A stretch of 64,000 bases of DNA. It comes from Salinicola endophyticus (lineage in GTDB: Bacteria > Pseudomonadota > Gammaproteobacteria > Pseudomonadales > Halomonadaceae). Each line of letters starts with the position of its first letter. Position 1 is the first letter of the stretch. The stretch covers positions 89,817 to 153,816 of the forward strand of contig NZ_PZJO01000007.1 of assembly GCF_003206575.1 (NCBI RefSeq), given 5' to 3'. The notes beneath the pieces are model-generated. The model worked only from the letters and a program-made list of their open reading frames with translations. It made no database searches and was not told where the DNA came from. Below are positions 1 to 9,622 of the stretch, one piece after another. Made by a program: the position numbers and the translations under genes.

Positions 1-1862
1 ACGCAGGCACTCGAGGCGTTCCCGCTGCCGATCGTCGCCGTGGTCCGTGGCCATACGCTGGGCGGGGGGCTCGAACTGGCGCTGGCCTGCGACGCGCGCC
101 TGGCAACCCCCGGCGCCAGTCTGGGCCTGCCGGAGGTCAATGTCGGCATCATCCCGGGGGCCGGCGGTACCCAGCGCCTGCCGCGGCTGGTGGGGGTCGA
201 TCACGCGCTGACGATGATCGTTGCCGGCAAGCCCATCGACGCCGCCACGGCTCACCAGTGGGGGCTCGTCGACCAGATGCTGGACACCACCGAGCGCGCC
301 GACCAGGAGGTCGCGGCGCTCGACTTCGCGCGCCGCATGCCGGCGGACAAGCGCCGCGTCAGTGCGCGGTCGGTGCCCCCCTTCGATGCCGACCAGAGCG
401 CACGCCTGCAGGCGCAGCAGGTACGTCGACAACGCGGCCTGCCCGCCGCCGCCGAGGCCGCCGATGCGGTGATGATCGCCACACGCACGCCCTTCGCCGA
501 AGGCGTGGCACACGAGCGCGAACGCTTTCTGGCACTGCGCGACAGCGAGGCCGCCCGAGCCCTGCGCTATCTGTTCTTCGCCGAGCGTGCCAATCCGCTG
601 GCAGAGCTCACCGCCGCGCCGGCGACGCTCACACGGGTGTCAGTGATCGGCGCCGGAACCATGGGCAGCGGCATCGCTCTGGCCGCGCTGCGCGCCGGCT
701 ATCGAGTGGACCTGATAGAGCGCGATGCCCAGGCGCTGGCCGCTGGCGTCGAGCGGATCGAGAAGGCGCAACAACAGCTCATCGAGCGGCACGGTACCAC
801 CGCCACACCGCTCTCCGAGCTGCTGTCGCGTCTGGCCTGCAGCACTCAACTGGCGGGCGTCGAGCAGGCCGATCTGGTCATCGAGGCGATCGTCGAGGAT
901 CTCGAGATCAAGCGGTCGCTGTTCGCCGAGCTGTCGCGGCTGACCTCGTCCGACACGCTACTGGCGACCAACACCTCGTATCTCGATATCGACGCGATCG
1001 CCGCCGAGGTCGCGCAGCCATCGCGGGTGCTGGGGCTGCACTTCTTCAGCCCGGCGGATCGCATGCCCCTGCTCGAGATCGTCGCCACTGCGCGTACCGA
1101 CGACACGACGCTGGTCACCGCGCACACCTTCGCCAAGGCGCTGAAAAAGACACCGATCGTGGTCCGCAATGCCTGGGGCTTCGTCGGCAACCGGATCTAT
1201 GCCGCCTACCGCCGGCAGTGTGAGTTCATGCTCGAAGAGGGCGCCTCCCCGACGCAGATCGACACCGCGTTGGAGGCGTTCGGCTTCGCCATGGGGCCAT
1301 TCAAGGTCGCCGACATGTCCGGACTCGATATCGCCTGGAAGATGCGCCAGGCCACTGCCGCGGCAGACACTGACCGGCGCTATGTCGGTCTGCCCGACCG
1401 CCTGTGCGAGGCCGGCCGCTTCGGACGCAAGACCCGCCAGGGCTACTACCGCTACGACGATTCGCTGCAGCCTTCGGAAGATCCCGAGGTGATGTCCATG
1501 ATCGACGCCTATCGCCAGGCGCAGGGTATCGAGCCGCGCGCATTCAGCGCCAGCGAGATCCAGCAACGCGTGGTGGCGGCGCTGATCAACGAGGCGCTGC
1601 TGGTCATCGGGGAAGGTGTCTGTCGCCGTGCCGAGGATATCGATATCGCGCTGGTCAATGGTTACGGCTTTCCGCGCTGGCGCGGCGGGCCGGTGTTCAT
1701 CGCCCGCCAGATGCCCGCAGAGGCCCTTGCCACCGCCCTCGACCAGCTCGCCCGGGCGAGCGGCCAGGGCCATGTGGCCGGTGACCCCGCCGTCCTGTCC
1801 ACGGCGTGTTCTCGAGAATCTTCCCAAGGGCCTTCCGAACCCGCCAACAGGAGCAAGACGTG

Positions 1863-1863
<1 letters not shown>
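1..1863 (+). CDS. Bifunctional enoyl-CoA hydratase / 3-hydroxyacyl-CoA dehydrogenase, 5' truncated by window edge
   Basis: This is the 3' part of a FadB/FadJ-type beta-oxidation gene. The frame is open from base 1, so the true start lies upstream and the GTG at 40 is internal. The crotonase half keeps both catalytic glutamates ([14 protein letters not shown] and LGLPEVNVG...GAGGTQRL). The dehydrogenase half starts with the NAD fold [10 protein letters not shown] (about 217 residues from the window edge). It continues with NTSYLDI, the catalytic His region [18 protein letters not shown] and the C-terminal helical repeats ([21 protein letters not shown]). Predicted reactions are hydration of 2-enoyl-CoA and NAD-dependent oxidation to 3-oxoacyl-CoA. 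The stop overlaps the thiolase start by one base (TGATG), so the two are translationally coupled and give consecutive pathway steps. The substrate class is unknown; a dicarboxyl-CoA is possible given the neighbours. Confidence 0.93.
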
Positions 1864-3068
<1,205 letters not shown>

Positions 3069-3162
3069 GGTCGCCTTGCAAGCGGGGCGCCCCGTGTCGC
3101 CGGACCGGGCGAGTTCAGCGGTCACGCGGCGCCCACTGGGCGTCACGATTGGCCAGTAGCCA

Positions 3163-3182
3163 TTGGTCGAAAATGTGACCAA
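3163..3182. promoter_or_regulatory. Inverted repeat upstream of tctBA, candidate operator
   Basis: TTGGTC and GACCAA form perfect 6-bp arms separated by 8 bases. The site lies in the 286-bp gap before tctB, about 173 bp upstream of its start. The spacing is compatible with a regulator such as the LysR protein encoded downstream of tctA, but nothing ties the two together directly. There is no T-tract, so it is not an obvious terminator of the thiolase gene. Confidence 0.3.
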
Positions 3183-3354
3183 CAGTATGGCCAGACCTCC
3201 CTGACATATCCTCAGTCGATCCGAGTCGGCCGCATCCCCCATAGTAGCGCTATCTCTTCGGCGGTGTTTCCATCCTGGCGCCGAAGAGCGCGCGTTCGCC
3301 TCGCCCGAATGGCAACAAGAACGATACCACCATCACGTCTTGTGGAGGTTCCTC

Positions 3355-3882
3355 ATGACCGTAGAGGCCGTAAAATCCCCCTCCCGAATCGGCAACGATG
3401 TCGATGACCATCACGATCGCGATCAGACCTTGACGATCAAGAAATCTCTGGCAGAAGTCGTGATCTATCTGCTGCTCATCGCTGTCGATATCTTCTATCT
3501 GAGCGAAGCCTATCGGCTTCATGTTCAGGTACCGAGCCCACACGTGGGTCCCGGCGGATTCCCGCTCATCATCGCCGTCATCAACCTGCTGCTGCTTCTG
3601 GGTCTGCTGTTCATCAGCCTCTTCATCAAGCCGCGCAGAACGCCCCAGGAGCGTTTGGCATTCAGCCGCCCCCTGTCGGTGCTGGCCGCCGTCGCCATCC
3701 TCATCGCCGAGACCACGCTGCTGAAGACGGCAGGGCCGCTGATTACGATCGCCCTGTTCTCATTCCTGCTCATGTGGGTCGCAGGCGAACGACGCCTGAC
3801 GATGCTGGCGATCATTCCTCCCCTGTTCTCCGCCGCCATTTACGCCATTTTCGTCATGGCACTCGGCGTCTACTTCGATTGA
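3355..3882 (+). CDS. tctB: Tripartite tricarboxylate transporter, small membrane subunit TctB
   Basis: A 175-residue protein with a hydrophilic Asp/His-rich N-terminus followed by about four or five membrane segments (roughly 32-50, 69-91, 107-124, 127-144, 151-172). A GPGGFPLIIA stretch before the second segment matches the TctB GPGxFP signature. TctB is the small inner-membrane subunit of TTT solute importers and works with TctA and a periplasmic TctC. ATG 3355 is preceded by GGAGG with good spacing; an in-frame ATG at 3340 would include that ribosome site. The tctA start follows 9 bp after the stop, so the genes form an operon. No tctC gene is present on either side within the window. Confidence 0.88.
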   Translation: MTVEAVKSPSRIGNDVDDHHDRDQTLTIKKSLAEVVIYLLLIAVDIFYLSEAYRLHVQVPSPHVGPGGFPLIIAVINLLLLLGLLFISLFIKPRRTPQERLAFSRPLSVLAAVAILIAETTLLKTAGPLITIALFSFLLMWVAGERRLTMLAIIPPLFSAAIYAIFVMALGVYFD

Positions 3883-3891
3883 GGGCATCAG

Positions 3892-5376
3892 ATGATTGAT
3901 CAAATACTGGTCGGATTCGGCTCTTTCGCCAACCCGCTGGTCGTGGTGGGTCTGCTCGGCGGGGCGCTCCTGGGCTATCTCATCGGGGCCATCCCCGGGC
4001 TGGGTCCGAGCCTGGGCGTCGCCCTGATGATTCCATTCACCTACGGCATGGACCCCACGGTCTCCATCGTCACCCTGGTGGCCCTGTATGTCGCCGCCGA
4101 ATATGGCGGTGCGATCTCGGCGATTCTGCTCAACTCGCCGGGCACCGCCGCGGCGGTCGCCACCTCCTGGGATGGCTACCCGCTGTCGCAGCAGGGCAAG
4201 GCCGGCCTGGCGCTGAACGTCTCCATCATCTCCTCGGGTGTGGGCATCTTCGTCAGTGCCGTCCTGCTCTTCTTCACCGCCGTGCCGCTGTCGGAGTATG
4301 CCCTCGCCCTGGGCCCGGAGGCCTACTTCGCGCTCGCGCTGCTCGGCCTGAGCCTGGTCTCCAGCCTCTCGCCTTCGCTGCTCAAGGGGCTGATCGCCAT
4401 GGGCCTGGGGCTCGGCCTGGCGACCATCGGGCTCGACACCCAGACGGGCGTGCCGCGCTTCAGCTATCACCCGGACTTCTTCGAGGGCCTGCCGCTGGTA
4501 CCGGTACTACTGGGGCTGTTCGCCCTTTCCGAAGTGCTGTTCATGATCGAGAAAGGCGCGGCGGGTTCGGTCAAGAGCCAGCCCATGAGTGGGCTGTTCG
4601 CGGTTCCCTTGAGCACGTTCACCCAGCTCAAGCGCGTGTTCTTGACCAGCTCCATTCTGGGTTACGTGATCGGGATCATTCCTGGTGCGGGCGCCTCGAT
4701 CGCTTCGTTCGCGTCCTATGGCGTGGCCAAGAAGAGCTCGCGTCACCCCGAGCGCTTCGGCAAGGGTAGCCTGGAGGGTGTGGCGGCCTCGGAAACCGCC
4801 AACAATGCCGCCGTATCCGGCGCGCTGGCGCCGCTGCTGGCACTCGGCATTCCCGGTTCGCCGACCACCGCGATCCTGATCGGCGCGCTGATGATTCAAG
4901 GCATTCAACCCGGACCGCTGCTGTTCGCGACCAACCCGGAGATCCCCTACACGATTTTCGCCTCACTCTGGATCGGAGTGCCGGTGATGATCATCATCGG
5001 TCTGGCGGGGGCTCGCTTCTGGGCCAAGGTGTCTGACATCCCGGGGCCGATCATCGCAGCCATCGTTGCCGGGATCAGCCTGATGGGCGCTTATGCCACA
5101 GAGAACGCCATTTTCCCGGTCTTCATCACGCTGGCGTTCGGCCTGATCGGCTATCTGCTACGCAAGGTAGATATTCCGCTGGCGCCGATCATTCTCGCCC
5201 TGGTGCTGGGCGACATGCTGGAGACCAACTTCCGCCGCGCAGTCTCGATCGCCAATGGCGACATGACCACGTTCCTGACCGATCCCATCAGCGCGACGCT
5301 GCTGGCGATCATGGTGATCTCGCTGATCCTGCCGCGCCTGCGCAAGTCCTTCTTCAAGAAAGCGGCGCAGGTCTAG
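3892..5376 (+). CDS. tctA: Tripartite tricarboxylate transporter, large permease subunit TctA
   Basis: A 494-residue polytopic membrane protein of the usual length (about 500). It carries the glycine/proline-rich family motifs near the N-terminus (GYLIGAIPGLGPSLGVAL) and again near residue 257 (GYVIGIIPGAGASIASF), the internal duplication expected of TctA. It is the conducting subunit for citrate-, tricarboxylate- or aromatic/dicarboxylate-like substrates; specificity comes from the absent TctC binding protein. GAGGG just before the ATG serves as ribosome site. The gene ends 25 bp from the convergent LysR gene. Confidence 0.92.
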   Translation: MIDQILVGFGSFANPLVVVGLLGGALLGYLIGAIPGLGPSLGVALMIPFTYGMDPTVSIVTLVALYVAAEYGGAISAILLNSPGTAAAVATSWDGYPLSQQGKAGLALNVSIISSGVGIFVSAVLLFFTAVPLSEYALALGPEAYFALALLGLSLVSSLSPSLLKGLIAMGLGLGLATIGLDTQTGVPRFSYHPDFFEGLPLVPVLLGLFALSEVLFMIEKGAAGSVKSQPMSGLFAVPLSTFTQLKRVFLTSSILGYVIGIIPGAGASIASFASYGVAKKSSRHPERFGKGSLEGVAASETANNAAVSGALAPLLALGIPGSPTTAILIGALMIQGIQPGPLLFATNPEIPYTIFASLWIGVPVMIIIGLAGARFWAKVSDIPGPIIAAIVAGISLMGAYATENAIFPVFITLAFGLIGYLLRKVDIPLAPIILALVLGDMLETNFRRAVSIANGDMTTFLTDPISATLLAIMVISLILPRLRKSFFKKAAQV

Positions 5377-5401
5377 CACCGGACGCACTGCCGGCCCGAC
5401 C

Positions 5402-6352
5402 TCAACCGAGGGAGTCCAGCACCCGCGCCGGCGGCGTTCCCTCTTCGCCGGCAGCGGGCGCTGCCGGCGTTTGCGTCTGCATCACACCCCGCATCCACTC
5501 GAGAAATCTGAGCAGCGCATCCGAGGGCGGCGTTCCCTTGGGCCAGACCAGATAGTAGGCTTCGCCGGTCTTCAACGTCTCCGGGAACGGGGCCAGGAAC
5601 TCTCCCGATTCGAGCTGCTTCTCCACGAACATCTTGACGGCGATGGCGCAGCCCATACCCGTCGACGCCGCCTCGTAGGCCAGCGCAGAGCTCTCGAATT
5701 GAACACTCGCCTTGTCCTCGACCGTATCGCCATAGGCGGCGAGCCAGTGCTGCCAGTCCGAGGAGCGGGCCATCGAGTGCAGCAGCCGAACGCGGGATAG
5801 ATCGCGCACGGTCTTGATCCCGGCCGAGGCCTGCAGAGCGGCGGAGACAACGGGGATGAGTTCGATATCCACCAGCTTCTCGGCGTGCAGGTCCGACCAC
5901 TCTCCGCGCCCGGCACGGATTGCCGCGTCGACGTTGCCGCTATCGAAGTCCGCCGGTTTCAGAGACGACGAGAGCTTGACCTCGAGCAGGTCGTTGCGGG
6001 CGTTGAAATCCGCCAGCCGGGGAATGAGCCAACGCTGCGAAAAGGTGGTGTAAGACTGGATCGACAGCACATCCTTGCGCCCGCGACGCGAGACACGTCG
6101 GCTGGCGTCGGAGATCTCCTTGAAGGCGTTCTTCACGCCTCGGTAGAGCTCCAGCCCCTCCCGCGTCAGCTCGATACCGCGATGCTGGCGGTAGAACAGC
6201 ACCACGCCCATGTAGTCCTCGAGCACCTTGACCTGACGACTCACCGCGACCTGCGAAACGTGCAGCTCCTCGGCCGCCTTGGTCAGGCTGCACAACCGGG
6301 CCGCGACCTCGAAAGCCCGCAGCGGATTCAAGGGAGGGAGAGGATGCGACAT
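5402..6352 (-). CDS. LysR-family transcriptional regulator, GcvA-like
   Basis: A 316-residue LysR regulator with the GcvA-subfamily opening PPLNPLRAFEVAARL and a winged HTH at about residues 21-45 (TKAAEELHVSQVAVSRQV). A periplasmic-binding-like co-inducer domain follows from about residue 90. I chose the ATG at 6352, the family-typical start (MSHPLPPLNPLR); the ORF can extend 14 codons upstream without a convincing ribosome site. It is convergent with tctA. It may control tctBA or the upstream genes, but LysR genes usually act on a divergent neighbour, and upstream of this one lies a 660-bp gene-poor stretch. Confidence 0.88.
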   Translation of the reverse strand: MSHPLPPLNPLRAFEVAARLCSLTKAAEELHVSQVAVSRQVKVLEDYMGVVLFYRQHRGIELTREGLELYRGVKNAFKEISDASRRVSRRGRKDVLSIQSYTTFSQRWLIPRLADFNARNDLLEVKLSSSLKPADFDSGNVDAAIRAGRGEWSDLHAEKLVDIELIPVVSAALQASAGIKTVRDLSRVRLLHSMARSSDWQHWLAAYGDTVEDKASVQFESSALAYEAASTGMGCAIAVKMFVEKQLESGEFLAPFPETLKTGEAYYLVWPKGTPPSDALLRFLEWMRGVMQTQTPAAPAAGEEGTPPARVLDSLG

Positions 6353-6633
6353 AGGTAGATACCCGCTGCAAAACCGGATTCTATAGCACAGCACTACGCA
6401 GCCCAGGTATTAGACCTTAGTTTTTGCATCACCATGAATGCTAGGTCTTCGATCTGATAAGGCGCCAGGACGCTTGCCGAATACACGACTCGCCGAAAAC
6501 GACAGACTTCGCCGCTCAGAGTCGATGATCGGCATATCCCCATCTCGACACGCCTAATAGTGAAGGGGGACGCTGTGACATGTACGGGGATTGAGCCGGG
6601 TTTACACCACAACAAGCGCCGAGCGACTGGACG

Positions 6634-6840
6634 TCAGCAGCGCGTGCGGTGCTTCAGCGTTTCGGCCTCGTCGCTCTCGAGCCGCGTGGTACGCCGCGGC
6701 GATGCCGGCGACCGGCGCAACGGATGCAGCAGCGCATTCGAACGCAGCATCGTCGACAGTATGGCGCGAATCAAGTGCGCGAGCACGTAGACAACCACGG
6801 CCATAACGATCAACGCCTTGATACGCCGTGAAATCTTCAC
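6634..6840 (-). CDS. Hypothetical small single-span membrane protein
   Basis: With a GTG start at 6840 this gives 68 residues. They run as a basic N-terminus (VKISRRIK), one clear hydrophobic helix (ALIVMAVVVYVLAHLIRAIL) and an Arg/Pro/Glu-rich hydrophilic tail, so a small inner-membrane protein with positive-inside topology is likely. The frame is open back to an ATG at 6939; that longer start would put the C10 tract (6858-6867) inside the coding sequence. No good Shine-Dalgarno is visible for either start. Function unknown; it may not be a real gene. Confidence 0.35.
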   Translation of the reverse strand: MKISRRIKALIVMAVVVYVLAHLIRAILSTMLRSNALLHPLRRSPASPRRTTRLESDEAETLKHRTRC

Positions 6841-6857
6841 GCTGCTTCTGCTTGAAT

Positions 6858-6867
6858 GGGGGGGGGG
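6858..6867. repeat. Homopolymeric G10 tract
   Basis: Ten consecutive G on the plus strand (C10 on the minus strand). It lies 17 bases upstream of the GTG start of the candidate small membrane protein, or inside its coding region if translation starts at 6939. Such tracts are prone to slipped-strand length change. Confidence 0.85.
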
Positions 6868-7014
6868 AATGACACGGACGATATAATTACACGACTGTGA
6901 CGAAAAATTGGAGGCGTCGATAATCGGTATGCGGGTCATCGATGAGCTCGAACGCCCCGCGACTCACGCTCCCCGCTGAGTCTGTTCCCAGAAGCAGAGC
7001 AAGTGAGTGACGAC

Positions 7015-7539
7015 ATGACCGACAGCATCGCCATTGTGGATACCCGCAGGCTCCGAATCCGCGAATTTCGGCCGACCGATATTGGCGCGTTGTCAGAGAT
7101 TCTCGCCGATGCCGAGGTCATGCGTTTTTCGCTTCATGGGCCTTACAGCACTGAAAAGACTCGTGATTTCATTGCAGCCAACCGGGCTTGTCAGGCAGAG
7201 CGAAACTTCGCAATGTGGGCCTTGGAAGATAAGGCCCGCAGGGTACTGCTCGGCTTCTGCGGACTGGGTCCGACAGAGCTCAATGGCAGGGAAGAGATCG
7301 AACTCGGTTATCGTCTAGCCAGGAGAGCTTGGAGTGCCGGCCTCGCCACCGAAGCGGCTAGCGCCGCACTTCGCTACGGGTTTGAGCAATGCGGACTGGA
7401 TTCCATTATGGCGATCGTCGACATCGACCACCGAGCGTCCGCCAGGGTCGCCCAGAAGATTGGCATGAGCCATGAGGCACAATCTCGCCACCACCACTCG
7501 AACATCGATATCTACCGTCGGCAGAACAGCCTGAAATAA
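7015..7539 (+). CDS. GNAT-family N-acetyltransferase (RimJ/RimL type)
   Basis: A 174-residue acetyltransferase of the RimJ/RimL-like group, predicted to move an acetyl group from acetyl-CoA to an amine. Typical features are the N-terminal TRRLRIREFRPTD strand, the acetyl-CoA-binding region ELGYRLARRAWSAGLATEA and the C-terminal ARVAQKIGMSHEAQ segment. ATG 7015 is preferred over the in-frame GTG at 7003 because neither has a strong ribosome site and ATG is commoner. Its base composition is less GC-rich than the adjacent catabolic genes, which hints at a separate origin. It converges on the deacetylase gene with only 3 bp between the stops. Substrate unknown. Confidence 0.85.
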   Translation: MTDSIAIVDTRRLRIREFRPTDIGALSEILADAEVMRFSLHGPYSTEKTRDFIAANRACQAERNFAMWALEDKARRVLLGFCGLGPTELNGREEIELGYRLARRAWSAGLATEAASAALRYGFEQCGLDSIMAIVDIDHRASARVAQKIGMSHEAQSRHHHSNIDIYRRQNSLK

Positions 7540-7542
7540 GTC

Positions 7543-8562
7543 TTAGCGCTCCAACAACCCTTCGAAGAAGCGCACCGCGTTCTCTTCGAGCCCTTCCAGG
7601 TAGTAGCCGCCCTCCTGCACCACCAGCGTGGGCAGATCGAGGGCGGCGATGTCGCGGCCGAGTCTGCCGAACCCCGACGTGGAGACTGCCACCTTGGCCT
7701 GGGGGTCCTTCTCATGGATATCGAAGCCCAGCGCCAGCACCAGCGCATCCGGTTCGAACAGGCGAATCGCCTGACAAGCCTCTGCCAACCGCGCGAAGAA
7801 GACCGATTCCGGTGATCCGTGGGGCATCGGCAGATTGAGGTTGTAACCGAGCCCCGCGCCGCGCCCCCGCTCATCCTCGAAACCGCAGACCACCGGGTAG
7901 AAATTGGTGGTGTCGCCGTGGATCGAGATATACATCACGTCGTCGCGCTCGTAGAAGATCTCCTGCACGCCCTGACCGTGGTGCATGTCGGTATCGAGCA
8001 CGACGACGCGGGGATAGCGCGAGGTCAGACGCTGTGCGGCGATAGCCGCGTTGTTGAGGAAGCAGAAGCCGCCGGCGGAGTCGATCCCCGAGTGGTGACC
8101 CGGCGGGCGCGACAGAGTATAGGCGAAGCGCTCGCCGGCGAGCAGGGTGTCGGCCCCCGCCACCGCGCTCTGCGCCGCCCAGTAGGCCGCCTGCCAGGTG
8201 TGCCGGCCCACCGGCGCACTACCATCGGCCAGGTAGCGCGCCGCTTCGGCAAGGATGCCGCGCAAGGCGTTGGGCGAGCGCACGAACACATTGGAGATCA
8301 CCTCCTCGCCCCAGTCCTCGCCCAGCTCGTGCCAGCGCCGGTGAGCGCTCTCGAGAAAGCGCAGGTAGGGCAGCGAGTGCACGGCGCGCAGCGGGCCGAC
8401 CCCCTGGTCGGTCGGCGCCTGGATCTGGAAACCGAGCCGCTTGGCCGCGGCCAGCAGGTGCTCGGCGCGGTCGCGCACTTCCTGGGGCTTGCGCATCTTG
8501 CCGCGGGAGAAATAGGTCTGCGGCTGGTGCAGTAGCTGATCGTCGTGAAAGAAGGTATTCAT
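7543..8562 (-). CDS. Histone deacetylase-family (acetylpolyamine) amidohydrolase, paralogue 1
   Basis: A 339-residue arginase/deacetylase-fold enzyme that hydrolyses N-acetyl amides such as acetylpolyamines. The catalytic set is complete: the His pair in RPPGHH (156-157), zinc ligands Asp192 and His194 in LDTDMHHGQG, Asp281 in LGFDIHEKDP, and Tyr320 in VQEGGY. The loop IHGDTTNFYP and the length match bacterial acetylpolyamine amidohydrolases rather than AcuC. It is the last gene of the minus-strand unit after the GhrA-like gene (40-bp gap). A second, clearly paralogous enzyme sits at 16958-17983 on the other arm of the cluster, so the cluster carries two deacetylases. The physiological substrate is unknown. 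Confidence 0.9.
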   Translation of the reverse strand: MNTFFHDDQLLHQPQTYFSRGKMRKPQEVRDRAEHLLAAAKRLGFQIQAPTDQGVGPLRAVHSLPYLRFLESAHRRWHELGEDWGEEVISNVFVRSPNALRGILAEAARYLADGSAPVGRHTWQAAYWAAQSAVAGADTLLAGERFAYTLSRPPGHHSGIDSAGGFCFLNNAAIAAQRLTSRYPRVVVLDTDMHHGQGVQEIFYERDDVMYISIHGDTTNFYPVVCGFEDERGRGAGLGYNLNLPMPHGSPESVFFARLAEACQAIRLFEPDALVLALGFDIHEKDPQAKVAVSTSGFGRLGRDIAALDLPTLVVQEGGYYLEGLEENAVRFFEGLLER

Positions 8563-8602
8563 GGAGTGTCCTGGTTGTCCGCCATCCGTGACTAGGCCTG
8601 GT

Positions 8603-9598
8603 TCAATAACCCGCCGTTCGATCTACCATGCCCGCAGGTCGCTGGCCGCTTTCCAGACGCTGCAGCGCCTTCGCCACCGCCTGGGCCACCTGTGGCGGGG
8701 TCGAGTCACAGGCATCGTGCGGCGTGACCAGGATCCGCTCGTGCCGCCAGAACGGATGATCCTGCGGCAGCGGCTCGATCGCGAAGACGTCCAGCGAGGC
8801 CGCCGCAAGCTGGCCGCTCGCCAGGGCCGCGAGCAGGTCGTCCTCGATGAGATGTTCACCGCGCCCGACGTGGATCAGCGCCGCGCCCCGTGGCATCCGG
8901 GCAAACAGCGTGGCGTCGAGGATGCCCCGGGTCTGCGGGGTCAATGGCAGCAGATTTATCAGGATGTCGCTGCGCGCCGCGAGCCGCTCGAGCCCCGCCT
9001 CACCGCTGAACCCCTCGACGCCGGCCGGCAGGTTGCGCCCGCTGCGCGAATGGATCGCCACGTCGTAATCCAGCGCCACCAGTGAGCGCGCCACCGCCCC
9101 GCCCATCCTGCCCGCCCCCAGCAGCCCCACGCGGACATCCGCGGCGGCGCGCTTCGGCAGACGCTCCCAGTGGCGTTGACGTTGATGGCGCAGATAGTCG
9201 CCGAAGCGACGGTGATGCCACAGCACGTGCCAGGTCACGAATCCCGCCATCATCTGGGCCTGGGACTCACCGGCAATGCGCATCAGCGGCACGTCACTCG
9301 GCAGGCTGGGGCTTTGGAGAATCCCGTTGACGCCAGCGGCGATCGACGACACCAGGCGCAGATGGGGATAGGGCCGGAAATCCTCGGCTCCCGGGTCCCA
9401 GGCTAGCGCGAAGGTCACGCTCTCGGGATCGGTGATGGCATCCGGCAGTGCCAGACGGATATGCGGCGCCACCTGCTCGAAGGCGGCAATGTAGGTCGTC
9501 ATGATCTCGGCCGAGCCCAACAGCACGCCCTGTACGGTGGGTGCACCGGCGCCTGGTTCGGGTGTCCGAGCGTGATGTTCGGTTTCCATGGTCGTCAT
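8603..9598 (-). CDS. ghrA: NAD(P)-dependent 2-hydroxyacid dehydrogenase, glyoxylate/hydroxypyruvate reductase A-like
   Basis: A 331-residue D-2-hydroxyacid dehydrogenase of the GhrA group. The Rossmann motif GLLGAGRMGG is near residues 158-167. Catalytic residues are Arg246 (HVGRGEH), Glu275 (FAIEPLPQDHPFW) and His294 (VTPHDACDS). The family reduces glyoxylate or hydroxypyruvate (or another 2-oxoacid) with NAD(P)H in the cytoplasm. GGGAA precedes the ATG at 9598; the first 25 residues are longer than in E. coli GhrA, so a later start is possible. It lies between the ABC importer and deacetylase 1 on the same strand. It may handle a 2-oxo/2-hydroxy acid product of the pathway. Confidence 0.88.
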   Translation of the reverse strand: MTTMETEHHARTPEPGAGAPTVQGVLLGSAEIMTTYIAAFEQVAPHIRLALPDAITDPESVTFALAWDPGAEDFRPYPHLRLVSSIAAGVNGILQSPSLPSDVPLMRIAGESQAQMMAGFVTWHVLWHHRRFGDYLRHQRQRHWERLPKRAAADVRVGLLGAGRMGGAVARSLVALDYDVAIHSRSGRNLPAGVEGFSGEAGLERLAARSDILINLLPLTPQTRGILDATLFARMPRGAALIHVGRGEHLIEDDLLAALASGQLAAASLDVFAIEPLPQDHPFWRHERILVTPHDACDSTPPQVAQAVAKALQRLESGQRPAGMVDRTAGY

Positions 9599-9622
9599 GC
9601 GTTCCCGGTGTCGTGGATCGGT

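Larger units (their letters stand above)
6353..7014. other. Gene-poor, lower-GC stretch (about 660 bp)
   Basis: This gap lies between the LysR start and the GNAT start. It is visibly more AT-rich than its surroundings in places (for example ATATAATTAC at 6882-6891) and holds a run of ten G at 6858-6867. The only coding candidate is a minus-strand small membrane protein (6634-6840). I see no tRNA, riboswitch or insertion-sequence end here. Confidence 0.5.
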
